Below the pieces are notes generated by a model. The model saw only the letters and a program-made list of their open reading frames with translations, was not told where the DNA came from and did no database searches. Positions 18,342 to 26,656 of a stretch of DNA of 57,769 bases are shown here, piece after piece (position 1 is the stretch's first letter; every line of letters starts with the position of its first letter). The stretch spans positions 1 through 57,769 of the forward strand of contig JAQBNL010000097.1 of NCBI GenBank assembly GCA_028288585.1. The letters run 5' to 3'. Source of the stretch: Chitinophagaceae bacterium. GTDB lineage: Bacteria; Bacteroidota; Bacteroidia; Chitinophagales; Chitinophagaceae. Position numbers and translations under genes: made by a program.

Positions 18342-18758
18342 ATGACACAAACTTTTAGCGAGCTTAACTGGATAGCAATATTAGTTGGCACTATAGGCTA
18401 CTTTGCTTTAGGTGCTATTTGGTATTCTTTTTTATTCCAGAAAAAATGGATAGCCTACAATAAAATTGATATGAGTGATCCAAATGGTAAAAAAGGCGTA
18501 GGCGCTATAATGTTCGCCTCATTTATTTTAATGTTTGTTACCAGTTTGGGGATAGCCATTTTGGTAAACAGGATAGGCGTGTGGAGCTGGATGAGCGGCG
18601 TAAAGCTTGGTGCATTTACAGGCGTATGTTTTGCCTGTACTTCTATGGGTATTAATATGCTTTACGAAAAAAAACCGCTTGGATTATTTTTTATTAATGG
18701 CGCTTACCAGGTTTTGGGAAACATTATTGCTGCAGTAATAATTGTTTGCTGGCAATGA
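18342..18758 (+). CDS. DUF1761 membrane protein
   Basis: A 138-residue integral membrane protein. The start is taken at the ATG giving MTQTFSELNWIAILVG, because the longer frame from 18267 encodes a charged, repeat-derived leader atypical for the family. Four hydrophobic segments lie at about residues 10-28, 55-74, 85-104 and 115-137. The early GYFALGAIWYSFLF stretch is the hallmark of DUF1761 proteins, whose role is unknown. The gene is convergent with pyruvate kinase across a short repeat patch. Confidence 0.8.
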   Translation: MTQTFSELNWIAILVGTIGYFALGAIWYSFLFQKKWIAYNKIDMSDPNGKKGVGAIMFASFILMFVTSLGIAILVNRIGVWSWMSGVKLGAFTGVCFACTSMGINMLYEKKPLGLFFINGAYQVLGNIIAAVIIVCWQ

Positions 18759-18761
18759 TTA

Positions 18762-18830
18762 CAAATTGGCAATAAGCAATCTGTAAAACATAAATTATTG
18801 CCTATCGCTATTTGCTTATTGTTAAATGCC
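18762..18830. repeat. Inverted low-complexity words between DUF1761 gene and pyk (locus C)
   Basis: GGCAATAAGCAAT on the left is mirrored by ATTGCC, GCTATTTGCTTATTG on the right, forming loose inverted arms in the convergent gap. It may serve as a bidirectional terminator, though no long T tract is present. Confidence 0.45.
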
Positions 18831-18832
18831 TG

Positions 18833-20323
18833 TTAATCAACCTTTGTTATCTTAAGTAAATTAGTTGGCATATGCAGATCAATGGGTATGCTGCTTGTAT
18901 TTACAACCAGGTCACCTGCCTTTAAAAAACCTCTTTCTTTCAAAATATTTATCTGGTCAAAAATTATATCATCAAGACTATGTTCTTCTGCATAGAAAAA
19001 TGCTCTTACACCCCAGCTAAGACTTAACTGGTTAATTAAACTTTTTTCCTTGCTAAAAATATAGAGTAACGATTTGGGGCGGTAACTGCTGAGCATAAAA
19101 GCAGTATAACCGCTTTGTGTCATTCCTATCAACGCTTCAGCCTGCACATCCTGTGCAAGTTTGCATGCGCTGTAACATAATGCATCACTTAAAAAAGATG
19201 GAGAGTGCGATTGTGGTGCCAGTATATCATCACGATCGTAATCGTAGGCATTCTTTTCTACCTCTGCAATTATTTTACACATGGTTTCTATTACCAGTGT
19301 AGGATGATGGCCTGTAGCGGTTTCACCACTGAGCATTAAAGCATCTGCACCTTCCAATACAGCATTTGCAACATCTGTTATTTCGCTGCGGTTTGGTTTT
19401 ATACGATCGATCATGCTTTCCATCATTTGTGTTGCTACAATAACAGGCTTAGCCCGGTGCATACATTTACGGATGATCTCTTTTTGTATCAGCGGAACTT
19501 TTTCAACCGGCAGTTCAACACCAAGATCGCCACGGGCAATCATTATTCCATCACTTTCAATAATAATATCACGGATGTTTAAAACAGCTTCAGGCTTTTC
19601 AATTTTTGCAATCACTTTTGATTTGCAGTTCCTTTCTTTTAAAATATCTTTTAACCCGGAAATATCTTTTACCTGCCGAACAAATGAAAGTGCAATCCAG
19701 TCTACATTTTGCCCTATGATAAAATCAAGATCAACCAGGTCTTTTTCTGTTAAGGCCGGCAGTGAAATTTTTGTGTCAGGAAGATTTATTCCTTTGTTGG
19801 AAGACAGGATGCCTCCCATTATCACCACAACTTTTACATCGTTGTTAGCAGCAATTTCTACAACCCGTACTTCCAGTTTGCCATCATCAATCATTATACA
19901 GTCACCATGTTTTACATCGGAATGCAGGTTAGGATAACTAACATATATCCTTTCCATGGTACCGATACATTTCTCATTCGTGAATGTGAGTATGTCGCCG
20001 GGCTTAACATCCAGGGCATCATTTTCTATCTGGCCCACGCGGAGTTTGGGTCCCTGCAGATCAGCAAGTATGGCAATGTTGTATGGTTCGGTATTATTTA
20101 TCTGGCGGATAAGTTCAATAATCCTGGCCTTATCTGCATGTGTGCCATGAGAGAAGTTAAGCCGGAAAACATTTACACCTGCTTTTACCAGTTCTAAAAG
20201 TTTATCGTATGTATCGCAGGCAGGGCCTACGGTTGCAACAATTTTAGTTCTTTTGATAGTGTGTTCAATACCGGCCTGTTTATCCATATTCTTGTGGAGG
20301 TATTTTGATAAGTGTTTAGACAT
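18833..20323 (-). CDS. pyk: Pyruvate kinase
   Basis: A 496-residue glycolytic enzyme that transfers phosphate from phosphoenolpyruvate to ADP. RTKIVATVGPA opens the barrel, RLNFSHG near residue 55 carries substrate-binding Arg and Asn, DLQGPKLRVG near 90 marks the start of the B domain, KIEKPEAV near 240 has the catalytic Lys, and ARGDLGVELP near 262 the metal-binding residues. The C-terminal allosteric domain follows from about 365. The start could instead be the methionine at residue 13, since the first 12 residues (MSKHLSKYLHKN) are extra to the family core. It lies 153 bp upstream, in map terms, of pfkA on the same strand, giving a two-gene glycolytic cluster. Confidence 0.96.
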   Translation of the reverse strand: MSKHLSKYLHKNMDKQAGIEHTIKRTKIVATVGPACDTYDKLLELVKAGVNVFRLNFSHGTHADKARIIELIRQINNTEPYNIAILADLQGPKLRVGQIENDALDVKPGDILTFTNEKCIGTMERIYVSYPNLHSDVKHGDCIMIDDGKLEVRVVEIAANNDVKVVVIMGGILSSNKGINLPDTKISLPALTEKDLVDLDFIIGQNVDWIALSFVRQVKDISGLKDILKERNCKSKVIAKIEKPEAVLNIRDIIIESDGIMIARGDLGVELPVEKVPLIQKEIIRKCMHRAKPVIVATQMMESMIDRIKPNRSEITDVANAVLEGADALMLSGETATGHHPTLVIETMCKIIAEVEKNAYDYDRDDILAPQSHSPSFLSDALCYSACKLAQDVQAEALIGMTQSGYTAFMLSSYRPKSLLYIFSKEKSLINQLSLSWGVRAFFYAEEHSLDDIIFDQINILKERGFLKAGDLVVNTSSIPIDLHMPTNLLKITKVD

Positions 20324-20328
20324 AATGT

Positions 20329-20480
20329 GAGTTGTGAATTGTCAGTTGTCAGTATTATTTTTACTAATCATACCGCTTAATAATTTAAATGTTTTTATAA
20401 ATATCTTTAAAGGAGATTGTCAGTTGTAGGTGGTTCCGAATTTGAAAATGGCTCACAACTCACAACTGACCACTCACTAT
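20329..20480. repeat. Inverted low-complexity words between pfkA and pyk (locus D)
   Basis: On the left, GTGAGTTGTGAATTGTCAG and TTGTCAG words; on the right, CTCACAACTCACAACTGAC and CACTCAC, their reverse complements. About 70 AT-rich bases and another AGATTGTCAGTTGTAGG lie between. The arms could fold into a long imperfect hairpin between the two glycolytic genes, with possible effect on read-through. Confidence 0.6.
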
Positions 20481-21457
20481 GATGATAATATTTTTACAAT
20501 TTTCATCCAATCTTCACTTACTCTTTGCTTCTTTTTTACCGCTTCGTTTAATGGAATATAATGCATGCGGTTGTTAACTATACCAACAAATACGTTATAC
20601 CTGCTTTCGAGCAAACACTCAACAGCTGCAAAACCCATCCGGCTTGCTACCAACCTGTCGAAACAACTGGGAGAGCCCCCGCGTTGAATATGGCCAAGTA
20701 TACAAACCCTTACTTCCTGTTGCGGCAACCTCTCTTTTATAGCGTTTGCCACTTCGTTGGCCCCTCCAAATTTTCCTTCTGCAACTACAATAAGATTTAC
20801 CAGTTTTTGTCTCCGCTCTTTTTCCATCAGGGCAGAAAGTATTCCTTCTATATCAGTTTCCTTTTCAGGTATTAAAATGTTTTCTGCACCGGTGGCAATG
20901 CCGCTGTGCAAAGCAATATAACCTGAATCACGGCCCATAACCTCGATAACGAATATCCGGTCGTGGGCATCCATAGTATCTCTTATTTTATCAATGGCTT
21001 CTACGGCTGTATTTACTGCAGTGTCAAAACCAATTGTAAAATCAGTTCCGGCAATGTCTTTATCAATTGTACCGGGTACACCTATGCAGGGAATATCAAA
21101 TTCATTGCTGAATACCTGGGCGCCGCGGAAAGAGCCATCACCTCCAATTATCACTAGGCCATTTATGCCATGCTTTTTTAAATTTTCGTACGCTTTTTTT
21201 CTTCCTGCAGCATCAAAAAATTCTTTGCACCTGCCGGTTTTTAAAATAGTTCCGCCACGCTGAATAATATTGGCAACGCTCCTGCTTTCCATTTTAATGA
21301 TATCATTGTCTATCATGCCGGCGTAGCCACGCATTATGCCATACACTTCAAGGTCAAAATAAATTCCTGTTCGTACTACTGCCCGTATAGCAGCATTCAT
21401 TCCAGGGGAATCTCCGCCGGAAGTAAGGACGCCGATCTTTGTTACTTTTTTATCCAT
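20477..21457 (-). CDS. pfkA: ATP-dependent 6-phosphofructokinase
   Basis: A 326-residue enzyme that phosphorylates fructose-6-phosphate. GGDSPGMNAAIR (about residues 14-25) and GGDGSFRGA (about 104-112) form the nucleotide site; the glycine after GGD indicates ATP rather than pyrophosphate use. GTIDKDIAGTDFTIGFDTA near 130-148 carries the catalytic Asp of the TID motif, and EVMGRDSGY near 172 binds sugar phosphate. Asn of the usual TIDND is Lys here, a conservative oddity outside the catalytic Asp. It is upstream of pyk on the same strand. Confidence 0.96.
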   Translation of the reverse strand: MDKKVTKIGVLTSGGDSPGMNAAIRAVVRTGIYFDLEVYGIMRGYAGMIDNDIIKMESRSVANIIQRGGTILKTGRCKEFFDAAGRKKAYENLKKHGINGLVIIGGDGSFRGAQVFSNEFDIPCIGVPGTIDKDIAGTDFTIGFDTAVNTAVEAIDKIRDTMDAHDRIFVIEVMGRDSGYIALHSGIATGAENILIPEKETDIEGILSALMEKERRQKLVNLIVVAEGKFGGANEVANAIKERLPQQEVRVCILGHIQRGGSPSCFDRLVASRMGFAAVECLLESRYNVFVGIVNNRMHYIPLNEAVKKKQRVSEDWMKIVKILSS

Positions 21458-21530
21458 AATTTATAAGAAGTGTAAGCCTTTTTTTATAATTAAAGTGCAA
21501 AATTACATTTTTACGAACAAACATATTTTT

Positions 21531-21562
21531 TTTGACAGACTTGGAAACAATATTTAATTTCA
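21531..21562 (+). promoter_or_regulatory. Candidate Bacteroidota-type promoter for the prolyl oligopeptidase gene
   Basis: TTTG at 21531-21534 and TAATTTCA at 21555-21562 are separated by 20 bases, near the Bacteroidota -33 TTTG / -7 TAnnTTTG pattern. The last two bases of the -7 box deviate. The ATG follows 19 bases later. Confidence 0.35.
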
Positions 21563-21580
21563 GCCCAAATCAAAAAAAGA

Positions 21581-23689
21581 ATGACAAAAAAATATTCGAT
21601 CCTGTTTATTGCTATGATGATTATGCTGTCATCAATTGCACAGATAAAATACCCTGAAACCAGAAAAGTAACCCAGGTTGATGATTATTTTGGTACGAAA
21701 GTAAGTGACCCATACCGCTGGCTGGAAGATGATAAAAGTGATGAAACTGCCGCCTGGGTTGCCGCACAAAACAAAGTAACACAGGATTATCTTTCTAAAA
21801 TTCCTTTTAGAGAGCAGGTACGCAAAAGGCTTGAAGAAATGTGGAATTATCCAAAATATGGTTCACCAAGAAAAGAAGGTGAATATTATTACTACTATAA
21901 AAATGATGGCCTGCAAAACCAAAGTATCCTGTATCGCCAAAAAGGATTGGAGGGCACTCCCGAGGTTTTTATTGATCCCAATACAATGAGCAAGGATGGA
22001 ACTGCTGCTGTTGGATCACCTGCATTCAGCCAACATAAAAAGTATGCAGGTTATTTAATTGCACAGGCTGGCAGCGACTGGCAGGAAGGATATGTAATGG
22101 ATGTTGCTTCCAAAAAACTATTGGATGATAAAATTCAATGGATAAAATTCAGCGGCATTACATGGAAAGGTGACGACGGTTTTTATTACAGCCGCTTTCC
22201 CGATGCTGATGAAAAAAGTAAACTAAGCAGGCAAAACCAGAACCAGGCAGTGTATTATCACAAGTTAGGCACGCCTCAATCTTCTGACGTTTTGATTTAT
22301 GAAGATAAAGCGCATCCATTACGCAGTGCCACTGCAGACCTTACGGAAGACGAGCGCTTTCTTTTATTGTATATCTCCGAAGGAACAAGCGGAACCGAGA
22401 TATGGGTTAAGGATCTTAAGAGCAATCAAAAAGATTTTTCTCTTTTAATAAAAGGTTTTGATACACAGGCGGGTGTTGTAGATAACGATGGCGACCGGTT
22501 ACTTGTACATACCAATGCTGATGCACCCAATTATAAAGTAGTTTCCATCGATCCTAAAAATCCTGCGAAAGGGAACTGGCAAACCATAATACCCACCCGT
22601 ACCAAATTTTTGAGCGGCGTTGGAACCGCAGGGGGTAAACTTTTTCTTAATTATTTAGAAGATGCCTCAAGCCGTGTTTATCAAACCAACTATAAAGGCA
22701 TATTGGAAAGACAAATTCAATTACCGGGCATTGGCACTGCCGGTGGTTTTGGAGGCTATAACAATGATAAAGAAATATTCTACACATATTCATCATTCAA
22801 TTACCCGCCTGCTATTTTCAGGTATGATATTGCAACCGGCAAATCAGAATTATTTCGCAGGGCTGAAGCAAAAATAAATGCAGATAATTATCAAACTGTT
22901 CAATCGTTTTTTACCAGTAAGGATGGCGCCAAAGTGCCTATGTTCATCACTTATAAAAAAGGGTTGAAGCTTGATGGCAACAATCCAACTTTAATTTATG
23001 GCTACGGCGGATTTAATATTCCTTCAACACCGGGCTTTAGTATTTCCAACGCTTTCTTTTTGGAGCAGGGCGGGGTATATGTTTTAGTAAACCTTCGCGG
23101 AGGAAATGAGTATGGAGAAGAATGGCATAAGGCAGGCATGCTGCAGAATAAACAAAATGTTTTTAATGATCTTATAGCGGCTGCTGAATTTCTTATTAAA
23201 ACAAAATATACCAATCCGCAAAAGCTTGCCATGCGGGGCGGCAGTAATGGTGGTTTGCTGATAGGCGCAGTGATGAACCAGCGTCCTGATCTTTTTAAAG
23301 TTGCCATTCCGCAGGTTGGGGTTATGGATATGTTGCGCTATCATACTTTTACTATTGGTCATGCATGGGCAACCGAATATGGAAGAAGCGACAATGCTGA
23401 ATATTTCCCCATTCTTTATAAATATTCTCCTTTGCATAATTTAAGAAAAGGAGTGAAGTATCCTGCAACGCTTATTACCACTGCCGATCATGATGACAGG
23501 GTAGTGCCTGCCCACAGCTTTAAATACGCTGCCACTTTACAGGAAGATAATGATGGCACCAACCCTACATTGATACGCATTGAAACCAAAGCCGGCCATG
23601 GCGCAGGAAAACCAACCAGCAAACAGATTGAAGAAACTGCCGACATCTGGAGCTTTATAATGTATAATTTGGGGATGGGGTTTAGGTAG
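21581..23689 (+). CDS. Prolyl oligopeptidase (S9A), exported
   Basis: A 702-residue serine peptidase cleaving after proline in short peptides. A signal peptide covers about residues 1-20. A seven-bladed propeller (about 90-430) follows the YPETRKV and SDPYRWLEDD entry motifs, then the catalytic alpha/beta hydrolase domain (about 440-702). The nucleophile is Ser in GGSNGG near 555, the acid lies in DHDDRV near 640, and the histidine is in KAGHGAG at about 673. Length and motif order match the family. It is probably periplasmic, in peptide scavenging. The gene ends about 60 bp before the first cassette site. Confidence 0.95.
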   Translation: MTKKYSILFIAMMIMLSSIAQIKYPETRKVTQVDDYFGTKVSDPYRWLEDDKSDETAAWVAAQNKVTQDYLSKIPFREQVRKRLEEMWNYPKYGSPRKEGEYYYYYKNDGLQNQSILYRQKGLEGTPEVFIDPNTMSKDGTAAVGSPAFSQHKKYAGYLIAQAGSDWQEGYVMDVASKKLLDDKIQWIKFSGITWKGDDGFYYSRFPDADEKSKLSRQNQNQAVYYHKLGTPQSSDVLIYEDKAHPLRSATADLTEDERFLLLYISEGTSGTEIWVKDLKSNQKDFSLLIKGFDTQAGVVDNDGDRLLVHTNADAPNYKVVSIDPKNPAKGNWQTIIPTRTKFLSGVGTAGGKLFLNYLEDASSRVYQTNYKGILERQIQLPGIGTAGGFGGYNNDKEIFYTYSSFNYPPAIFRYDIATGKSELFRRAEAKINADNYQTVQSFFTSKDGAKVPMFITYKKGLKLDGNNPTLIYGYGGFNIPSTPGFSISNAFFLEQGGVYVLVNLRGGNEYGEEWHKAGMLQNKQNVFNDLIAAAEFLIKTKYTNPQKLAMRGGSNGGLLIGAVMNQRPDLFKVAIPQVGVMDMLRYHTFTIGHAWATEYGRSDNAEYFPILYKYSPLHNLRKGVKYPATLITTADHDDRVVPAHSFKYAATLQEDNDGTNPTLIRIETKAGHGAGKPTSKQIEETADIWSFIMYNLGMGFR

Positions 23690-23752
23690 GGAGTGGTGAA
23701 TGATTTTTTTCAGTAGCAGGTAAATCAGAAAAGCTGGAATTGAAAAGAACGA

Positions 23753-23800
23753 AGCCAACTTACGCAATCTGTTTTTATTGCAGCAAACCCAATGTTGGGC
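23753..23800 (-). repeat. Short attC-like site (cassette 1)
   Basis: AGCCAAC at 23753-23759 and GTTGGGC at 23794-23800 delimit 48 bp, with inner GCAAT/ATTGC arms. Read on the minus strand its first 20 bases closely resemble the opening arm of the 24309-24504 site, so it may be a long site with an internal deletion, or a natural short form in the size range of classical attC. Confidence 0.6.
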
Positions 23801-23806
23801 GCCGTT

Positions 23807-24274
23807 TTAATTCTGTTCATCAAAGACTTCTTGCAATTCATCAGTTAATTGCTTTGCTAAATCTGGACGTTCATGAAATGCTGCAGGGGTATTTTGGAAA
23901 AGAGCTATTTGGAAATGATCTGATAGCTTTTCGGCTATCAGAGTTTGAATAGCATTAACCTTTGGATTAATTTCTGATTTTTCAGGTGGTATCATTCCCG
24001 CAACCGCTCTAAGTAGATAAACAGATGATGAAAGAGGACGAACTTCTTTCACGATGCTAACATAAGTAGAAACCTTATGATTTGCGAATATTTTACTGAA
24101 TTCTTCTTCAATTTGCTTTTGACCATTCATTTGACTCCCATCAAAACCAATTGTATTACCATCAGAAGCAAATAATTTTGCAAAACTTGATGCACTATTG
24201 TTATTCCAGGCATTCAACAAATCTTTATAAATATTTCGAACTTCCTGTTCGTCATGATTGAGGTGTATTTCCAT
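23807..24274 (-). CDS. NTF2-like/DUF4440-type protein in cassette 1
   Basis: A 155-residue protein with the SnoaL/DUF4440 pattern: an N-terminal helix (EQEVRNIYKDLLNAWNNN), then SSFAKLFASDGNTIGFDGS and a sheet with YVSIVKEVRPLSSSVYLLRAV. Relatives are annotated as SgcJ/EcaC-like proteins of unknown activity. It has no signal peptide. It fills one cassette almost completely: the stop lies 7 bp from the GTTGGGC core and the start 35 bp from the opposite GCCCAAC core. No promoter is evident, so it is likely read from upstream of the array. Confidence 0.8.
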   Translation of the reverse strand: MEIHLNHDEQEVRNIYKDLLNAWNNNSASSFAKLFASDGNTIGFDGSQMNGQKQIEEEFSKIFANHKVSTYVSIVKEVRPLSSSVYLLRAVAGMIPPEKSEINPKVNAIQTLIAEKLSDHFQIALFQNTPAAFHERPDLAKQLTDELQEVFDEQN

Positions 24275-24308
24275 TACTTTTCGATTATTTTACTGTCAAA
24301 TAAATGGC

Positions 24309-24504
24309 GCCCAACGGTTACGGCTTGCTGCTGTGCTGGTATTTTATAATGTCAAAGCCCGGAGCCGCAGCCGATTGAAAAACTGATGATGAAGATAACA
24401 ACTAAAGCTCATTTATATTCTTCAGCCCGAACAAAAGCTGATAGTGAACGGAACGATGAGAATATGTTCGTCCAGCCAGCATAGTAGCAAACCGAATGTT
24501 GGCT
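24309..24504 (-). repeat. attC-like recombination site (cassette 2), 196 bp
   Basis: Starts GCCCAAC and ends GTTGGCT. Inner arms CTTGCTGCTGTGCTGG and CCAGCATAGTAGCAA are near-complementary. Internal blocks AAGCCCGGAG, TTCAGCCCGAAC and AAGCTGATAG recur in the other long sites. The outer base pairs match the far ends of the adjacent cassettes better than each other. Confidence 0.8.
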
Positions 24505-24520
24505 GCCGTAACTTTTCTCG

Positions 24521-25588
24521 TCAGTCTTTTTTGTCCTTTGGTTTTGTCTTAATAATAACTCCAAATGATTTGTCAGAAATATTATAGTCCTTTTTTAATT
24601 TTTGTTTGTCAATTATGTTTAGTTCAATGAACATCTGATCGTCAATGCCTGAAAGGTCGCCTTCAAAATTTGTTTTCAAAACTTTGTCATTGAGAATATA
24701 TATTACTGAACTGTCACTTTGTGGTGTCGGTACAGTTTTAAAATAGTCTGCTGATTTTGATTTGAAGAAGTTCCAGTATTTATTTCTTGCAAACTTTTTT
24801 GTCTCAACATACACAGCACCGAATTTGCCTTGTTCACCAACAAGCTTAATAGCATTTGTGTCCTTATAAACTGTCACAACAGCAATGTCGGTTGGCTGAT
24901 ATTCTTGCATTTCCATTCTTGTCACGTTAACGCTGTCAATGAAAAATACTGGGTCATTTAAAAATTGTTTGTAGCGTTCCGTTTTTTCAAAAATTCGATA
25001 ACAAGAAATTAAAAGGTCAACAGCTTCGATTGGTTTGTCATAATAATATGCTTCATCAATTGGGAATTGTGGCTTTTTGGTCGTGTCAACTTTGACATAG
25101 AAAAATAAAGTGTCATTTGCAAAACTCCAATAGTCAGAACAGCCACGAGAACCCCAAGTGTCCTTTAATTTGGGATAAATATTGAAAACATCTTTGAGCT
25201 TTAAATCTCTTAAATCTATTGGTGTACCATCTGGTAAATTCCCTTTAAAGTCTTTCGTTAATCGAATTTTACTGACTTCATCGGAAGTTTGGTCTTTCTG
25301 GAAAATCATTCCTGGAAACTTGTCAGAGTAATATCCTTTTCCATTTTCAAAACGACTGTCTTGCGAAATACATTTTTTTCCTAAGTCCATTTCTTCAACT
25401 TCGATTGGTTTGAAGTCGTTGCTTAGTTTTTGCAAGTCAGGTAATGTTGTTTGGCATAAACAAAAACCCGAAACAGTTATCTTCTTAGCAAGTGAAGTGT
25501 CTAACAATGAGGTTTGGTCATTAGTTTGAGAGTGTCCCGTCAAAGTGTAAAAAGCAAGAAGAAAAATAAAAACTGTTTTGAATTTCAT
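24521..25588 (-). CDS. Exported protein with plug-like C-terminal repeats, cassette 2
   Basis: A 355-residue protein with signal peptide (about residues 1-20). I do not recognise a named family. Two segments resemble the small beta-alpha-beta module of TonB-dependent receptor plugs seen in many Bacteroidota exported proteins: TDIAVVTVYKDTNAIKLVG with GKFGAVYVETKKFARN (about 233-272), and VIYILNDKVLKTNF leading to KSFGVIIKTK (about 293-350). The N-terminal half (about 30-220) contains SRGCSDYWSFANDTLFFYV and looks like an independent beta-rich domain. It probably acts in the periplasm or outer membrane. The stop lies 16 bp from the GTTGGCT core and the start 14 bp from the opposite core. Confidence 0.7.
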   Translation of the reverse strand: MKFKTVFIFLLAFYTLTGHSQTNDQTSLLDTSLAKKITVSGFCLCQTTLPDLQKLSNDFKPIEVEEMDLGKKCISQDSRFENGKGYYSDKFPGMIFQKDQTSDEVSKIRLTKDFKGNLPDGTPIDLRDLKLKDVFNIYPKLKDTWGSRGCSDYWSFANDTLFFYVKVDTTKKPQFPIDEAYYYDKPIEAVDLLISCYRIFEKTERYKQFLNDPVFFIDSVNVTRMEMQEYQPTDIAVVTVYKDTNAIKLVGEQGKFGAVYVETKKFARNKYWNFFKSKSADYFKTVPTPQSDSSVIYILNDKVLKTNFEGDLSGIDDQMFIELNIIDKQKLKKDYNISDKSFGVIIKTKPKDKKD

Positions 25589-25605
25589 GGTCTAGATGTT
25601 ATGGC

Positions 25606-25799
25606 AGCCAACGTTTAGGTATTGCCGAAGGCGGGATATTTTATAATGTCCAGCCCGGAACTAAAGATAAATAGAATTACAAAAGCTGATAAACATTTTA
25701 TTGACGCAGCGAAGCAAGTCAAGCCCGAACCGATGCTGATAGGGAAATGCAGATGATGGTATATTCTTCAGCCCCGCTTTTGGCAATACGATGTTAGCG
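25606..25799 (-). repeat. attC-like recombination site (cassette 3), 194 bp
   Basis: Starts AGCCAAC, ends GTTAGCG. Inner arms GGTATTGCC and GGCAATAC pair exactly, extended by GGCGGG with CCCCGC. Shared blocks: TATTTTATAATGTCCAGCCC, AGTCAAGCCCGAACC, GCTGATAG, TATTCTTCAGCCCC. The core at 25793-25799 contains the TAA stop of the cassette 3 gene. Confidence 0.85.
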
Positions 25800-26441
25800 G
25801 CTGTTTTTGTCGGGGTTAGAAATTGTTTCCATTAGTTGAGTCTTATTTTTATTCATGAGTGATAAAATATATTTCTTTTCAACATTGTCAAATGCTGAGT
25901 CATCCGGCTGAGTGTCATAAAGATTTTTTAGGATTTTGTTTGCTTGTATTAAGTCACCTAACATAATTAAGTTAATTGCTTTGTTAGTTGTTAGCATTAC
26001 ATAATCTCTGTTGGTTGTACTCATGGTATCCAGAACACTATTACATATTGTCAACGCTTTTTGAAAGTTTGATTTTGATGAAATAGTATCACCAATTATT
26101 TCATAAAGATTTCCCTTCATCATGAAAAGGTCATGTGCATTTGGGCGCAGCCTCAGTAATTCATTAACAGTCAAGATTGCTTTATCATATTGTTTCAATC
26201 CGTATAAGAACATCAATTTATTGTCATACGCTAAAAAATTATTGCTGTCAATGGCTGTAGCGCTGTCCAGCAATAAAAGCGCTTTTCTACAACTATCTGG
26301 ATTATCAGTAAAGCGGATTAATGGTATGATTTGATTGTTCAGTCTAACAGCTTCGGGGTTAGCTTTATATTTTGCTGGTTGTTGTCCGCAAGAACAAAGC
26401 CCGATAAATAAAAGGAAAGTTATAAATTTTAGAGTCGTCAT
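25794..26441 (-). CDS. TPR lipoprotein, cassette 3
   Basis: A 215-residue protein with a lipobox (LCSC, lipidated Cys at residue 18). The body is helical with tetratricopeptide-like units: FLAYDNKLMFLYGLKQYDKA at about 74-93, LRPNAHDLFMMKGNLYEIIG at about 97-116, then further helices with AINLIMLGDLIQANKILKNL. It is likely anchored in the periplasm or outer membrane as an interaction module; the partner is unknown. The final residues NSR and the stop are encoded within the cassette-end inverted repeat AGCCGCTAAC, so the gene terminates inside its recombination site. Confidence 0.78.
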   Translation of the reverse strand: MTTLKFITFLLFIGLCSCGQQPAKYKANPEAVRLNNQIIPLIRFTDNPDSCRKALLLLDSATAIDSNNFLAYDNKLMFLYGLKQYDKAILTVNELLRLRPNAHDLFMMKGNLYEIIGDTISSKSNFQKALTICNSVLDTMSTTNRDYVMLTTNKAINLIMLGDLIQANKILKNLYDTQPDDSAFDNVEKKYILSLMNKNKTQLMETISNPDKNSR

Positions 26442-26449
26442 AATATAGC

Positions 26450-26644
26450 CGCTAACGTCCAGGGCTTTATGCTGTTGGGATATTTACCAATGTCCTGCCC
26501 GGAACCGCTGCTAAATTTATAAATTAACGTTCATTTTTTTTACTAAAGTTCAAAAATGCTAGTCAAGCCCAAACTGAAGACTGGCTTTGCTTTTAGCTGA
26601 TGTTTATTGGTCAAGCCCCAATAGCATAAAACCCACTGTTGGCT
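26450..26644 (-). repeat. attC-like recombination site (cassette 4), 195 bp
   Basis: Starts CGCTAAC, ends GTTGGCT. Inner arms GGGCTTTATGCTGTTGGG and CCCCAATAGCATAAAACCC pair almost fully. Shared internal blocks: GATATT, AATGTCCTGCCCGGAACC, AGTCAAGCCCAAAC, TAGCTGATG, GTCAAGCCCC. Confidence 0.85.
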
Positions 26645-26656
26645 GCTGGCAAAGTT

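Noticed and set aside
19413-19937. 174-residue plus-strand frame within pyk
   Set aside because: Antisense shadow of a conserved gene, serine-rich low-information translation.
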